Part shown: positions 15,301-23,233 of the stretch, in pieces
Layout of the letters: every line of letters begins with the position of its first letter
Position numbering within the stretch: the stretch's first letter is position 1
Source of the DNA: Lepidurus packardi
Lineage: Eukaryota; Arthropoda; Branchiopoda; Notostraca; Triopsidae
Assembly: GCA_023053545.1 (NCBI GenBank)
Contig: JAKZAN010000051.1
Location: 185,015 to 249,014, forward strand
Length of the DNA stretch: 64,000 bases
Direction: 5' to 3'
The notes under the pieces: generated by a model
The model's database searches: none
Told to the model about the DNA's origin: nothing
The model's input: the letters and a program-made list of their open reading frames with translations, nothing else
Program-made: the position numbers and the translations under genes

Positions 15301-17279
15301 CAGTTAAAAAACGGGATTAAACCGGTTTTAACTGGCTTAAACTGGTTTAAACTGGTGTAAGCAGGTCCAAACTGGTTTTAGCTGGTTTAAGCTAGCTAAC
15401 ACAGGTCTAAACTGGTTTAAGCTAGTTTGTAAACTGGTTTATACTAGTTCAGACTGGTTTAAACCGGTTTAAACAGGTCTACTGGTTTAAACTAGTTTAT
15501 AAACAAGTCTAAACTAGTTTAAACTAGTTTATGAACTGGTTTGAACTGATTTATACCGGTTTAAACTAGTTCAAACTGGTTTGAACCGGTTTAAAAAGGT
15601 CTAAACTGGTTTAAAATAGTTTATAAACGGGTTTGAACTGGTTTAGACCGGTTTAAACCTGTTAAACTAGTTTAGAGACTGGTTTAAACCGGTTTTAACT
15701 GGCTTAAACTGGTTTAAACAGGTATACACTGGTTTAAGCAGGTCTAAACTGGTTTATACTAGTTCAAACTGGTTTAAACCGGTTTAACTAGCTTAATCTG
15801 GTTTAAACTCGTCAAAACTAGTTTATAAACTGGTTTAAACTGGTGTAAACAGGTCTAAACTGGTTTTAACTGGTATAAACTGGTTTACATAGGTCTAAAC
15901 TGGTTTAAGCTAGTTTATAAACTGGTTTAAACTGTTTTGTACTAGTACAAACTGGTTTAAATTGGTTTGAACAGGTCTAAACTTGTTTAAAGTAGTTTAT
16001 AAACTGGTTTAAACTGGTTTTAACTTCCTTAAACTGGTTAAAACTGGATAAAACTGGTTTAAACTAAATTAAACCAGTTAAAAAACGGGATTAAACCGGT
16101 TTTAACTGGCTTAAACTGGTTTAAACTGGTTTAAACTAGTTTATAAACTGGTTTAAACTGGTGTAAGCAGGTCCAAACTGGTTTTAGCTGGTTTAAGCTA
16201 GCTAACACAGATCTAAACTGGTTTAAGCTAGTTTATAAACTGGTTTATACTAGTTCAGACTGGTTTAAACCGGTTTAAACAGGTCTACTGGTTTAAACTA
16301 GTTTATAAACAGGTCTAAACTGGTTTAAACTAGTTTATGAACTGGTTTGAACTGATTTAGACCGGTTTAAACTAGTTCAAACTGGTTTGAACCGGTTTAA
16401 ACAGGTCTAAACTGGTTTAAAATAGTTTACAAACGGGTTTGAACTGGTTTAGACCGGTTTAAACTTGTTTAGAAACTGGTTTTAACCGGTTTTAACTCGC
16501 TTAAACTGGTTTTAACTGGTTTAAACTAGTTTATAAACTGGTTTGTTTAAACTGGTTTATACTGGTTCATACTGGTTTATACTGGTTCAAACTGGTTTAA
16601 ACCGGTTTAACTGGCTTAATCTGGTTTAAACTGGTCAAAACTAGTTTATAAACTGGTCTACTGGGTTAAACTAGTTTATAAACAAGTCTAAACTGGTTTA
16701 AACTAGTTTATGAACTGGTTTGAACTGATTTATACCGGTTTAAACTAGTTCAAACTGGTTTGAACCGGTTTAAACAGGTCTAAACTGGTTTAAAATAGTT
16801 TATAAACGGGTTTGAACTGGTTTAGACCGGTTTAAACCTGTTAAACTAGTTTAGAAACTGGTTTAAACCGGTTTTAACTGGCTTATCTGGTTTAAACAGG
16901 TATACACTGGTTTAAGCAGGTCTAAACTGGTTTTTACTAGTTCAAACTGGTTTGAACATTTTTACACAGGTCTAAACTGGTTTAAAATAGTTTACAAACG
17001 GGTTTGAACTGGTTTAGACCGGTTTAAACTTGTTAAACTTGTTTAGAAACTGGTTTTAACCGGTTTTAACTCGCTTAAACTGGTTTTAACTGGTTTAAAC
17101 TAGTTTATAAACTGGTTTGTTTAAACTGGTTTATACTAGTTCAAACTGGTTTAAACCGGTTTAACTGGCTTAATCTGGTTTAAACTGGTCAAAACTAGTT
17201 TATAAACTGGTTTAAACTGGTGTAAACAGGTCTAAACTGTTTTAACTGGTATAAACTGGTTTACATAGGTCTAAACTGG
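9352..17279 (+). repeat. Satellite B, block 1 (10-bp near-palindromic unit)
   Basis: Tandem copies of a 10-bp unit written as CTGGTTTAAA, with frequent variants CCGGTTTAAA, CTAGTTTATAAA (12 bp) and CAGGTCTAAA. Each unit centres on TTTAAA, and CCGG variants make AAACCGGTTT a perfect palindrome, so both strands look alike. Variant units recur in fixed order, forming higher-order repeats in the later part. No open reading frames of note are present. The block is interrupted at 17280 by a DNA transposon and continues beyond it at 23234. Confidence 0.96.
13651..16640 (+). repeat. 1,596-bp higher-order repeat in satellite B
   Basis: The diagnostic variant TAACTTCCTTAAACTGG occurs at 13651, 14425, 15247 and 16021. 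Spacings alternate 774, 822 and 774, so the true period is 1,596 bp made of two related halves. Most lines of copy 1 (from 13651) and copy 2 (from 15247) are identical or nearly so, including rare variants such as AAAAAACGGGATTAAACC. Agreement breaks near 16640, where copy 2 changes to a different module. Confidence 0.88.
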
Positions 17280-17296
17280 TTAAGGCCACGGTGAAG
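17280..17296 (+). repeat. Left TTAA target copy and terminal inverted repeat
   Basis: TTAA at 17280-17283 is followed by the 13-bp terminal repeat GGCCACGGTGAAG (17284-17296). The reverse complement of the terminal repeat lies at 23217-23229, again bordered by TTAA. An unoccupied copy of the same satellite sequence at about 15069-15190 reads straight through CTGGTTAAAGCTAG, with a single TTAA. This fixes the element boundary and the 4-bp duplication. Confidence 0.93.
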
Positions 17297-18527
17297 GCGA
17301 AGTAGTTGACCCTTTTCCGTCAAAAGATGTCACTGGCATAGACCCCTATATCCTGAGAATGCTACAAATAAATATACACCTATGACTAATTTCTCGCACT
17401 AGAGGTCTGCACACAATAATTAGGGTAAAGTATGGGGTAAAGGGAAAAGGTCAGCTTATGCTAAGGAACTTCCTCCCTATGTTCGCTTGAGAATGGGAGG
17501 GAAATACCAATTTACTGATAATCCAATTTTCATGCGCTAGACGTGTAAGTATTTAGAAATTGCGAACTAAGCAATTATATTTTCTTAGAAAATTGCCATT
17601 ACCATTCTTTATGGTCAAGGTTGACACCGTCGTTTTATGTATAAAATACAAATGGAAGGGATAATCCAATTTCCAAAGTTTAGAAGTGTACTTAGAAATT
17701 CCGAACTAAATCATACTATTTTCCTAGAAAATTGCCATTACCGTGCTTTACACTCAAGGTTACCACCCATCTTATCAAGCGCTCGTCTTAGCGATCACTG
17801 TTTATATTCTAGTTCTAGTCAACTAATAGCCTTCGAAGATCTTGCTCTTTGGGGCTTTCGTTTGACTGCTATGGCACTGCTGAAAAGTGTAATGCATGCT
17901 GATGATCATCTTGATGCCGATAGGTCATTGATCGCTAAATTACATCTTGCAATAGTTTTTCCTGCTTGGCCACATCGTGAAACTCTGGAATATAAAATAA
18001 GTTACTGAATATTTTAGCTTTTAGACATGAATCAGTCAAAGGAAGTGACCAATAAAATAGATTCCCAATTATTGAGGATCAGTATTTTGCAACAACCTTC
18101 ACTTTCGATCTCAAATTCCCTACAACAACAAGCTTTGGTTATATCCCAACGGAATAACTGGAAACGCATAATTTTTCTACTAAGGGGAATTCACTCTTTC
18201 TCAAAACTGAATGACTTTTTAATTTTTAGTGTTTGTGTAATTTGCCCAAATGCGATTTCAAAGGACATTCACTTTTACTATTTCGCTAACTTTTCGGAAT
18301 ATTGTTATGCAACTTTGACTAGAACTCATTCCGTAATCAGAGATCAGCATGAACGGTTCTTAATTTTAGTGTTACTAATTTCTTCAATTGTTTAAAACAT
18401 TATAGCATTGTACGTTATTAAAAAAAATACAACCCAAAAAGTTCGTTACTGCGTTCGTGAGTGGTTAAAAAAAGTGAGTTGTGTAAGTTAGTGTGAAACT
18501 TTTTTGGCGTTGTACTACTGACTGAAA
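17297..18527 (+). other. Transposon left subterminal region and transposase leader
   Basis: This 1.2-kb stretch lies between the left terminal repeat and the transposase start. It holds an imperfect tandem duplication of about 142 bp: 17516-17632 and 17658-17770 share GATAATCCAATTT, then GAACTAA, then AGAAAATTGCCATTACC. Two open frames of about 120 codons (17637-18008 and 18027-18395) have no recognisable motif, and the first overlaps the duplication, so I treat both as non-coding. GTTCGTTA at 18441 and GTTCGTGA at 18453 resemble GTTCGTAA motifs near the right end. The likely transposase promoter and 5' leader lie in the last few hundred bases, but no clear TATA box was found. Confidence 0.6.
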
Positions 18528-21314
18528 ATGGGTAATAGAAAAGTGTCATCCAGGAAAAAAAAGCACCTGCTAATGGGGGTTGCTTTGAAGGCGCGAAACG
18601 AAAAGATTACGAAACATCATCCAGCTGAGCCCGAGAAATTAATTCCAGGTGAAAGTTTTCAATTACAAGCTTCCAATACTGTAAGTTACACACCTGGTGT
18701 AGAATCAATTTCCGTTGAACCTATAGCTAGCACTAGCGCCGTTGTTTCCCATATTGCTAGTTTAGATCTCCTTGACAAAGAAACGAACTGTCTTGAAGAT
18801 GACGAACTTTCACGCATTCTTAAAGAACAGGCAGAAATTGATGCTGTAGAACTTAACATTGAACCTGTTTGGTATTCGCAACCAAAAATGAAGAAAGAAG
18901 TTGACGGACTTCGATTAGTAAATGTTTGCCATTTCTTGTCAGGGCACAATAAGATTTTTGAACACTACGATATTTGTCGCTCACCCATTCCTTTCCAAAA
19001 GGAAGTTAAGAAAGGTTTTTGGAGCAGTTTTTCTTTCAAATGTGAGAAATGCCAGGATAATCTTTTTATTACGACTGACCCGGTTTATCCAAACGCGACA
19101 AGCTCTACGCAAAAGAACATTTCGCCGCATGCTGCACGCTTGAGGTCAGATAAAGTTCAGGCCTTGTCCGTCAACACAAAAATTGCAATGGGAATTATGC
19201 AAATTGGTGCAGCCCATAACCACTTAGAAGAATTCATGGCAACCGTTGGCGTTCCTTCAATGAGCCGCAACTCATTTATTGACCAGGAACGTAAAGTTGG
19301 GAAAATATGGGAGAAAGAGGCAAAGCTAGAAATAGAAAATGCAGGGAAGGAAGAACGTGAATCGGCTGCACGGGCTGAACAAATCGACGAAGACAACACC
19401 CCGTACATAACCGTAATTGGCGATGGTGGGTGGTCTCAAAGAAGCCACGGCACCAGGTACACAGCCAAGTCAGGTGTGGGCGTAATCATTGGTGCGCGGA
19501 CCAAGAAAATATTGCATGTAGGAGTTCGTAACAAATATTGTTCCATTTGTCAACAAGCTAAGAACAAACAAGTGGATCCTCGCCCCCACGAATGTTTCAA
19601 AAACTGGGACGGTCCGTCTACAGCTATGGAAAGCTCCATTATTGTAGATGGTTTTAGAGATGCTGAAGACAAGCACGGCTTGCGCTATCGAACGTTTATT
19701 GGTGACGGGGACTCTTCAACCCATAATGCTATCCTCGCTAATACTCCTCGCACTCAGAAAACCGTACGCAAGCTTGAGTGTGCAAATCATGTAATGAAAA
19801 ATTACACGAAAGCTCTGTATAAACTTCAGGGCAAAACCCCTGCCAATAAGAAAATTTTGACCCCTCTTTTGATACGTAAGCTTGGCGGTGCAGCACGAGG
19901 TGCAATCAATCGTAACGCTAGATTGAAGGGAAATGTTGATCAACTTCGTTCATTTCTGAGCAATGGTCCCAGACATTATCTTTTGAATGACCACACTTTT
20001 TGCACTGCGGCCAGCGATGGTGGAAAGGGGTGTAAGTCAGTGGGTCAGAAATTGCAACAGAATGTACACACTGCTTTGTACACTGAAGTAATGGAGATCT
20101 TGTTGGGCTGTAGGAGCAAAGCTGCAGGTTTGCTTACCGAAGTTACCACTAACCTCGCAGAGCGGTTTATGTCCATGGTAGCTAAATTCTCTGGTGGCAA
20201 GCAATTTCTCCGCTCGCAAAGGGGATCTTATAATTACCGATGTTATGGTGCTGTTATAGAATATCACCATGGACGAGGTTTTCAGGCTGCTATTTTGAAA
20301 AAATATGGTTCCTGTAGCATTGCTACAGAAAATTTTGCCAAGAATTGTCACGACGATATTCTTTCGTTCAGAAATCGGTTAGAGAAGTCACGTGAAAATA
20401 ATGCTACTGCTTCTCCACGACAAGCTCCGACTCGGAGGCGCGAAGCTTTCGCAGGACCTGATTGCCATTATGGAAAGCCAGATTTGCCAGAAGAGATCTT
20501 ACGTGACAGGTGCCAACAGATTGTTGCTCAACTGCAGCTTAGCAGGGAGCAGATTGTGGCCCTTGAACAGAAAACTAGAGAGCAGGCTGATTCTTCCGAG
20601 TGGTTTGATGCAAGGGCGAGTAGACTGACCGCTTCTCACTTTGGCAAAGTGTGTAAGCTCAGAGATACAACTTTGCGTCATAAAACATTGAAAGCAATAC
20701 TAAGTCCTGATAACGTGAGCACAGAAGGTACTCGTTACGGACAGGCCAATGAGCCAAATGCCAGGAAAGACTACGAAATAAAGAACTGTGTGACTGTAGT
20801 CCCATCAGGGTTTTGGGTGCATCCTGAGCTAGGTTACCTGGGAGCATCTCCCGACGGCCTTGTAGGTGACGAAGGACTTATCGAGATAAAGTGTCCCCAA
20901 AAGGCAGAGACAGCGTCTTCCTTCATTGAATTTGTAAAATCAAAACGGAATGACTGCTTTCTAGAGTTACTTGATGGTGACAAACTGAGATTGAAGAGAA
21001 CGCACAATCACTACTACCAAGTTATAGGACAGCTTGCCGTGACCGGAAGAGCGTGGTGTGATTTTGTTGCATGGACAAAGAACAGTTTGCAAGTTGAGCG
21101 GATTGTGTTTGACAGGGTTTTTTGGGAAGACACAATGCTTCCAAAACTCAGAGCCTTTTTCATGGACTGTATGTTGCTTGAACTTGCAGACCCGCGGATG
21201 GGACAAAAGTTGGCTCCGCGGGAGCCGCCTTACGTTTTGGCCGCTATAGAGGCTAAAAAGGTCGCAGACCAAAGAAACGGTAAAAAGGCCGCAAAGAGAC
21301 CACGTGATCAGTGA
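18528..21314 (+). CDS. Transposase fused to a YqaJ-like nuclease (928 aa)
   Basis: This predicted DNA transposase should cut and paste the surrounding element in the nucleus. Residues 1-130 are charged and low in structure. A CxxC pair at C172/C175 suggests a small zinc-binding site. The DDE-like core follows: D299 in GDGGW, a CxxC at C338/C341 plus C356, D393/D395 in GDGD, C418/H421 in ECANH, and the probable third acidic residue E545 in NLAERF. Residues about 650-690 look helical or coiled-coil. Residues 690-870 match the YqaJ/lambda-exonuclease fold of the PD-(D/E)xK superfamily: W692, R700LTAS, E742, D776 in ASPDG, E786-x-K788 in EIKCP, and Q831/Q835 in a YYQVIGQL helix. A basic tail (KKAAKRPRDQ) could be a nuclear localisation signal. 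The frame is unbroken and the ATG at 18528 is the first in frame. Transposase-YqaJ fusions occur in invertebrate genomes; why the nuclease is kept is unknown. ATTAAA at 21365 may serve as a polyadenylation signal. Confidence 0.88.
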   Translation: MGNRKVSSRKKKHLLMGVALKARNEKITKHHPAEPEKLIPGESFQLQASNTVSYTPGVESISVEPIASTSAVVSHIASLDLLDKETNCLEDDELSRILKEQAEIDAVELNIEPVWYSQPKMKKEVDGLRLVNVCHFLSGHNKIFEHYDICRSPIPFQKEVKKGFWSSFSFKCEKCQDNLFITTDPVYPNATSSTQKNISPHAARLRSDKVQALSVNTKIAMGIMQIGAAHNHLEEFMATVGVPSMSRNSFIDQERKVGKIWEKEAKLEIENAGKEERESAARAEQIDEDNTPYITVIGDGGWSQRSHGTRYTAKSGVGVIIGARTKKILHVGVRNKYCSICQQAKNKQVDPRPHECFKNWDGPSTAMESSIIVDGFRDAEDKHGLRYRTFIGDGDSSTHNAILANTPRTQKTVRKLECANHVMKNYTKALYKLQGKTPANKKILTPLLIRKLGGAARGAINRNARLKGNVDQLRSFLSNGPRHYLLNDHTFCTAASDGGKGCKSVGQKLQQNVHTALYTEVMEILLGCRSKAAGLLTEVTTNLAERFMSMVAKFSGGKQFLRSQRGSYNYRCYGAVIEYHHGRGFQAAILKKYGSCSIATENFAKNCHDDILSFRNRLEKSRENNATASPRQAPTRRREAFAGPDCHYGKPDLPEEILRDRCQQIVAQLQLSREQIVALEQKTREQADSSEWFDARASRLTASHFGKVCKLRDTTLRHKTLKAILSPDNVSTEGTRYGQANEPNARKDYEIKNCVTVVPSGFWVHPELGYLGASPDGLVGDEGLIEIKCPQKAETASSFIEFVKSKRNDCFLELLDGDKLRLKRTHNHYYQVIGQLAVTGRAWCDFVAWTKNSLQVERIVFDRVFWEDTMLPKLRAFFMDCMLLELADPRMGQKLAPREPPYVLAAIEAKKVADQRNGKKAAKRPRDQ

Positions 21315-21711
21315 TCTGACGAATAATGTTATGCACATATTATGTTGGTCAAACATGCACATGGATTAAAATTATAAATGTACCGTGAGGTCAACTTATT
21401 GAAAGCTTATATGAAATGCACGTGAAAGCCTCTCGTGAGATGATTTCCTTAATGAAATCATTGAGTTCACCAATGAAAAACATCCGAGAGGTTGCTTTCA
21501 AATATACAATGCCACCGTGAAATGGTATCTTTTAAATATACCATTGAGTCAAGAGTTTTTTGCATCCGGTGATGACAATATTAGAATAGAAGGCTAGTTT
21601 TCATTACGATTCAAGTGGATGAGTAATTACAAATCAACACGTAAGGTAAGTTTCTTTAATAAATGTATGTATTTGTACTTAAAACAGTTTCATTATTTTC
21701 ACGCCAGCTAC
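21315..21711. other. Convergent 3' intergenic region with hairpins and poly(A) signals
   Basis: This region separates the transposase stop from the stop of the opposite-strand gene. A nested inverted repeat spans 21424-21499: GAAAGC-CTCTCG pairs with CGAGAG-GTTGCTTTC, and inside it ATGATTTC (21440-21447) pairs perfectly with GAAATCAT (21454-21461). A second hairpin pairs ATGGTAT near 21522 with ATACCAT near 21538. Plus-strand signals ATTAAA (21365-21370) and AATAAA (21658-21663) and minus-strand ATTAAA (21660-21655) overlap, as expected for two transcripts ending tail to tail. Confidence 0.65.
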
Positions 21712-22135
21712 CTATTGCTGTCCCCCGCCACGCCCCGACCACTGCTGTCCACCGCCACGCCCCGACCACTGCTGGCCCCCACCACGCCCGGACCACTGCT
21801 GCATGTCCAATATTCGGTTCAAGAACCCAATAGTAGCCAAATAGTCCACACTGTAAGTTAAAGAAACCAAAGAATTCACGAACCAAATAAAAAAACAAAT
21901 AAGGTTCTTACGTTCGACTGTTCATCGAATGTTGCTGCGCTAGGGCATACCGGAATCGTCTTCGTCTCACCGGTCCTGCCCTAGCGCCTTCGAAAACACC
22001 CGGTTCGGCCTCGGAAGAAGGATGGGCCATGGGATGGGCCACGGGATCGGGATCGGGCACGGGAGCTGGCACGGAAGCTGGCACGGGATCGGGCACGGGA
22101 GTGTGTGCTAGAATTCTTTCCTCGTTTTCATCCAT
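21712..22135 (-). CDS. Spliced accessory gene of the transposon; RGG-repeat protein (about 120 aa)
   Basis: Unrecognised protein encoded against the transposase gene. Exon with the ATG: 22135-21912; intron 21911-21851 (61 nt; donor AC/GTAAGAAC, acceptor TTTCTTTAACTTACAG); last exon 21850-21712, ending in TAG. The acceptor before the start exon is also good: TTTTTTCTTTGGTGCAG ends at 22138. Joining the exons (phase 2) gives about 120 residues. The N-terminus is acidic (MDENEE), then comes a Pro-rich tract with repeated V-P-D/A-P (13-31), then an Arg cluster R57-R60 plus R62, then a hydrophobic helix-like segment at 76-91. The C-terminus is three units of QQWSGRGGG at 92-118 plus QQ. The last repeat is encoded by three 27-bp DNA repeats (21721-21801). 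Only the spliced frame gives this regular repeat followed directly by a stop. RGG-type repeats commonly bind RNA or single-stranded DNA; a role in transposition or regulation is inference. Confidence 0.7.
21721..21801 (-). repeat. 27-bp coding minisatellite, three copies
   Basis: Three tandem 27-bp units at 21721-21747, 21748-21774 and 21775-21801 differ at a few positions. On the minus strand each encodes QQWSGRGGG in the last exon of the accessory gene. Most differences between units fall at third codon positions in that frame, which favours it over the other five. Confidence 0.85.
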
Positions 22136-22393
22136 TACTGCACCAAAGAAAAAATTAGCTATGAAATTATGGCATTTTTAAGGACTTACGTACATTACTG
22201 TTTGATTGTTGAAGGTTGAATACTTTGGTTATCACAGAGTGTCACTATTTATACTTACAGTTGTAGCTTTCACTTATAATCCTTTAATAACCAAGCCGGA
22301 AATCTTTTCACCTTTTCTAGACCACACTTGGTTCGCTTTCTTGACCTCTTTCCCCTCTTTGCTAACAGGGGGAAAATGTTTGAGAAAAGTCAT
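22136..22393 (-). promoter_or_regulatory. Putative leader and promoter of the accessory gene
   Basis: Reading the minus strand, TATAAATAG lies at 22253-22245, with a TTCAAC initiator-like site about 35 nt downstream near 22218. A short leader then ends at the donor TAC/GTAAGT (22189), giving a 52-nt intron to the acceptor at 22138. Alternatively, the strong donor CT/GTAAGTAT at 22258 splices from an upstream exon across 121 nt to the same acceptor. That upstream segment carries a 39-codon open frame (22393-22274) rich in Lys, of unknown meaning. Both models leave the ATG at 22135 as the likely start, since the frame upstream closes. Confidence 0.45.
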
Positions 22394-22622
22394 TCTGAGA
22401 CGGACATGTTTTCACCTTTACTTGACCCAACTGGCTACCACTTGCTTGTTTTCTTGATTGTATTTAGTTTTTAGTACGAGCTTGTATGAATATTTAGAAG
22501 CAAATTATATTTACTTCATTATACTGCCTGTCAAAAGTTCGTAACGGTTCGTAAAACCCACAAACTGTTGTTGCCGTAATAGAAATTTAAGAAAACTAAT
22601 TTTCAGTCAATTTAATTCGGCC

Positions 22623-22630
22623 TATAAATA
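22623..22630 (+). promoter_or_regulatory. TATA box-like element near transposon right end
   Basis: TATAAATA on the plus strand is flanked by GTTCGTAA-like motifs at 22537, 22547, 22631 and 22650. A TCAGTT initiator-like site lies about 48 nt downstream, further than the usual 30 nt. It diverges from the minus-strand TATA box at 22253. The 22260-22620 stretch between the two holds nothing else I can name. Confidence 0.35.
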
Positions 22631-22845
22631 GTTCGTAAGAGTTGTAGTAGTGCGTAAAATCCTAGTCGTCAGTTGCCACAAGACAAAATCATTCAGAATA
22701 AAAGAAAAGGGTAAAACGCCACAAGGTATTTGTGCCCTTGGGTTACTTTAGGCTCGAGCAAACCCAATTAGTTACTTGCCCTTTACTTCCCCTTACTTTT
22801 ACGCTCTTCTCCTTTTCATGCTCATTCTTGAGTTCAGCACAAGCT

Positions 22846-22929
22846 ATGCAGTTTCCTGACTGGCCGTTATTTTCTGAGTGGCAGCACAATTTTTCATCAG
22901 AACTTCAGAAACTTATAAGCAGTTTTTAA
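22846..22929 (+). CDS. Possible small third transcript unit of the transposon (27 codons)
   Basis: A short open frame begins at an ATG just after a good 3' splice site (TTCTCCTTTTCATGCTCATTCTTGAGTTCAG, ending 22837). A matching donor AAG/GTATTT lies at 22726, giving a 112-nt intron. TATAAATA lies upstream at 22623 and AATAAA downstream at 22981. The peptide starts MQFPDWPLFSEW and reads like an amphipathic helix. After the TAA stop the frame stays open and helical for 12 more codons, so the stop could be a mutation in a longer helix. It may equally be non-coding. No family is recognised. Confidence 0.25.
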   Translation: MQFPDWPLFSEWQHNFSSELQKLISSF

Positions 22930-22988
22930 AGTAAACAGAAAGAGATAATTGAAAAGTTCGAGTTTTAAAATTTTTTAAATAATAAAAC

Positions 22989-23108
22989 CTAGGGGATGAA
23001 GGTCGTAAAATTTTGATATATGATTTATTTAAGATTTTGATAACTTTGAACATTTATTAAAAAAATCACAGAATAAAAAAAAAATAAAGTACGACCTTCA
23101 CCCCCTAG
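22989..23108. repeat. Inverted repeat (19-bp arms, about 82-bp loop)
   Basis: CTAGGGGATGAAGGTCGTA at 22989-23007 pairs with TACGACCTTCACCCCCTAG at 23090-23108, with one mismatch. The loop is A/T-rich and contains AATAAA-like runs on the plus strand (23071-23089). It lies about 110 bp inside the right end of the DNA transposon. It may be a subterminal hairpin of that element, a transcription-end structure, or a tiny nested MITE. No clear target duplication flanks it. Confidence 0.75.
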
Positions 23109-23216
23109 ATTTATACCTTACACGCATTGTGTAAAAATTTGGTTTAATTACAATGTTTCATCGTGTCGTTACAATGTTTGAAAGTTTGCCATGCTATAGC
23201 GCCATAAGAGGTTGCA

Positions 23217-23233
23217 CTTCACCGTGGCCTTAA
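23217..23233 (-). repeat. Right terminal inverted repeat and TTAA target copy
   Basis: CTTCACCGTGGCC (23217-23229) is the exact reverse complement of the left terminal repeat, and TTAA follows at 23230-23233. Sequence from 23230 onward (TTAAAGCTAGTTTATAAACTTG) continues exactly as the unoccupied copy does after 15130. Confidence 0.93.

Larger units (their letters stand above)
17284..23229 (+). mobile_element. Kolobok-like DNA transposon, 5.9 kb, complete-looking
   Basis: A 5,946-bp element has perfect 13-bp terminal inverted repeats (GGCCACGGTGAAG) and a TTAA target duplication. It encodes a 928-aa DDE-type transposase with a C-terminal YqaJ-like nuclease on the plus strand. A convergent spliced gene lies on the minus strand, with a possible third short plus-strand unit near the right end. 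TTAA duplications are known for the piggyBac, Kolobok and Sola3 superfamilies. The transposase motifs (a CxxC insertion after the first Asp, then GDGD, then NxAE) are not piggyBac-like and fit the group often annotated as Mutator-like transposase domain, which Repbase places with Kolobok. Main frame and ends are both intact, so the copy could be recent or active. Base composition and complexity differ sharply from the surrounding satellite. Confidence 0.85.

Noticed and set aside
17637..18008. Open frame of 123 codons left of the transposase
   Set aside because: It overlaps the diverged 142-bp duplication, shows no motif and no conservation pattern, and has no splice link to the transposase.
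18027..18395. Open frame of 122 codons left of the transposase
   Set aside because: Composition is that of random A/T-rich sequence; no domain, and no promoter or splice support.
20580..21140. YqaJ domain as evidence of a virus or phage insertion
   Set aside because: It is part of one intact transposase frame inside terminal inverted repeats with a TTAA duplication; no viral genes are nearby.
21619..21861. Plus-strand Pro-rich frame over the 27-bp repeats
   Set aside because: It runs antisense through a well-supported intron and exon of the minus-strand gene; the minus frame gives the cleaner repeat and stop.
17284..23229. piggyBac assignment from the TTAA duplication
   Set aside because: Terminal repeats do not start CCC and the transposase motifs differ; TTAA is shared by other superfamilies.
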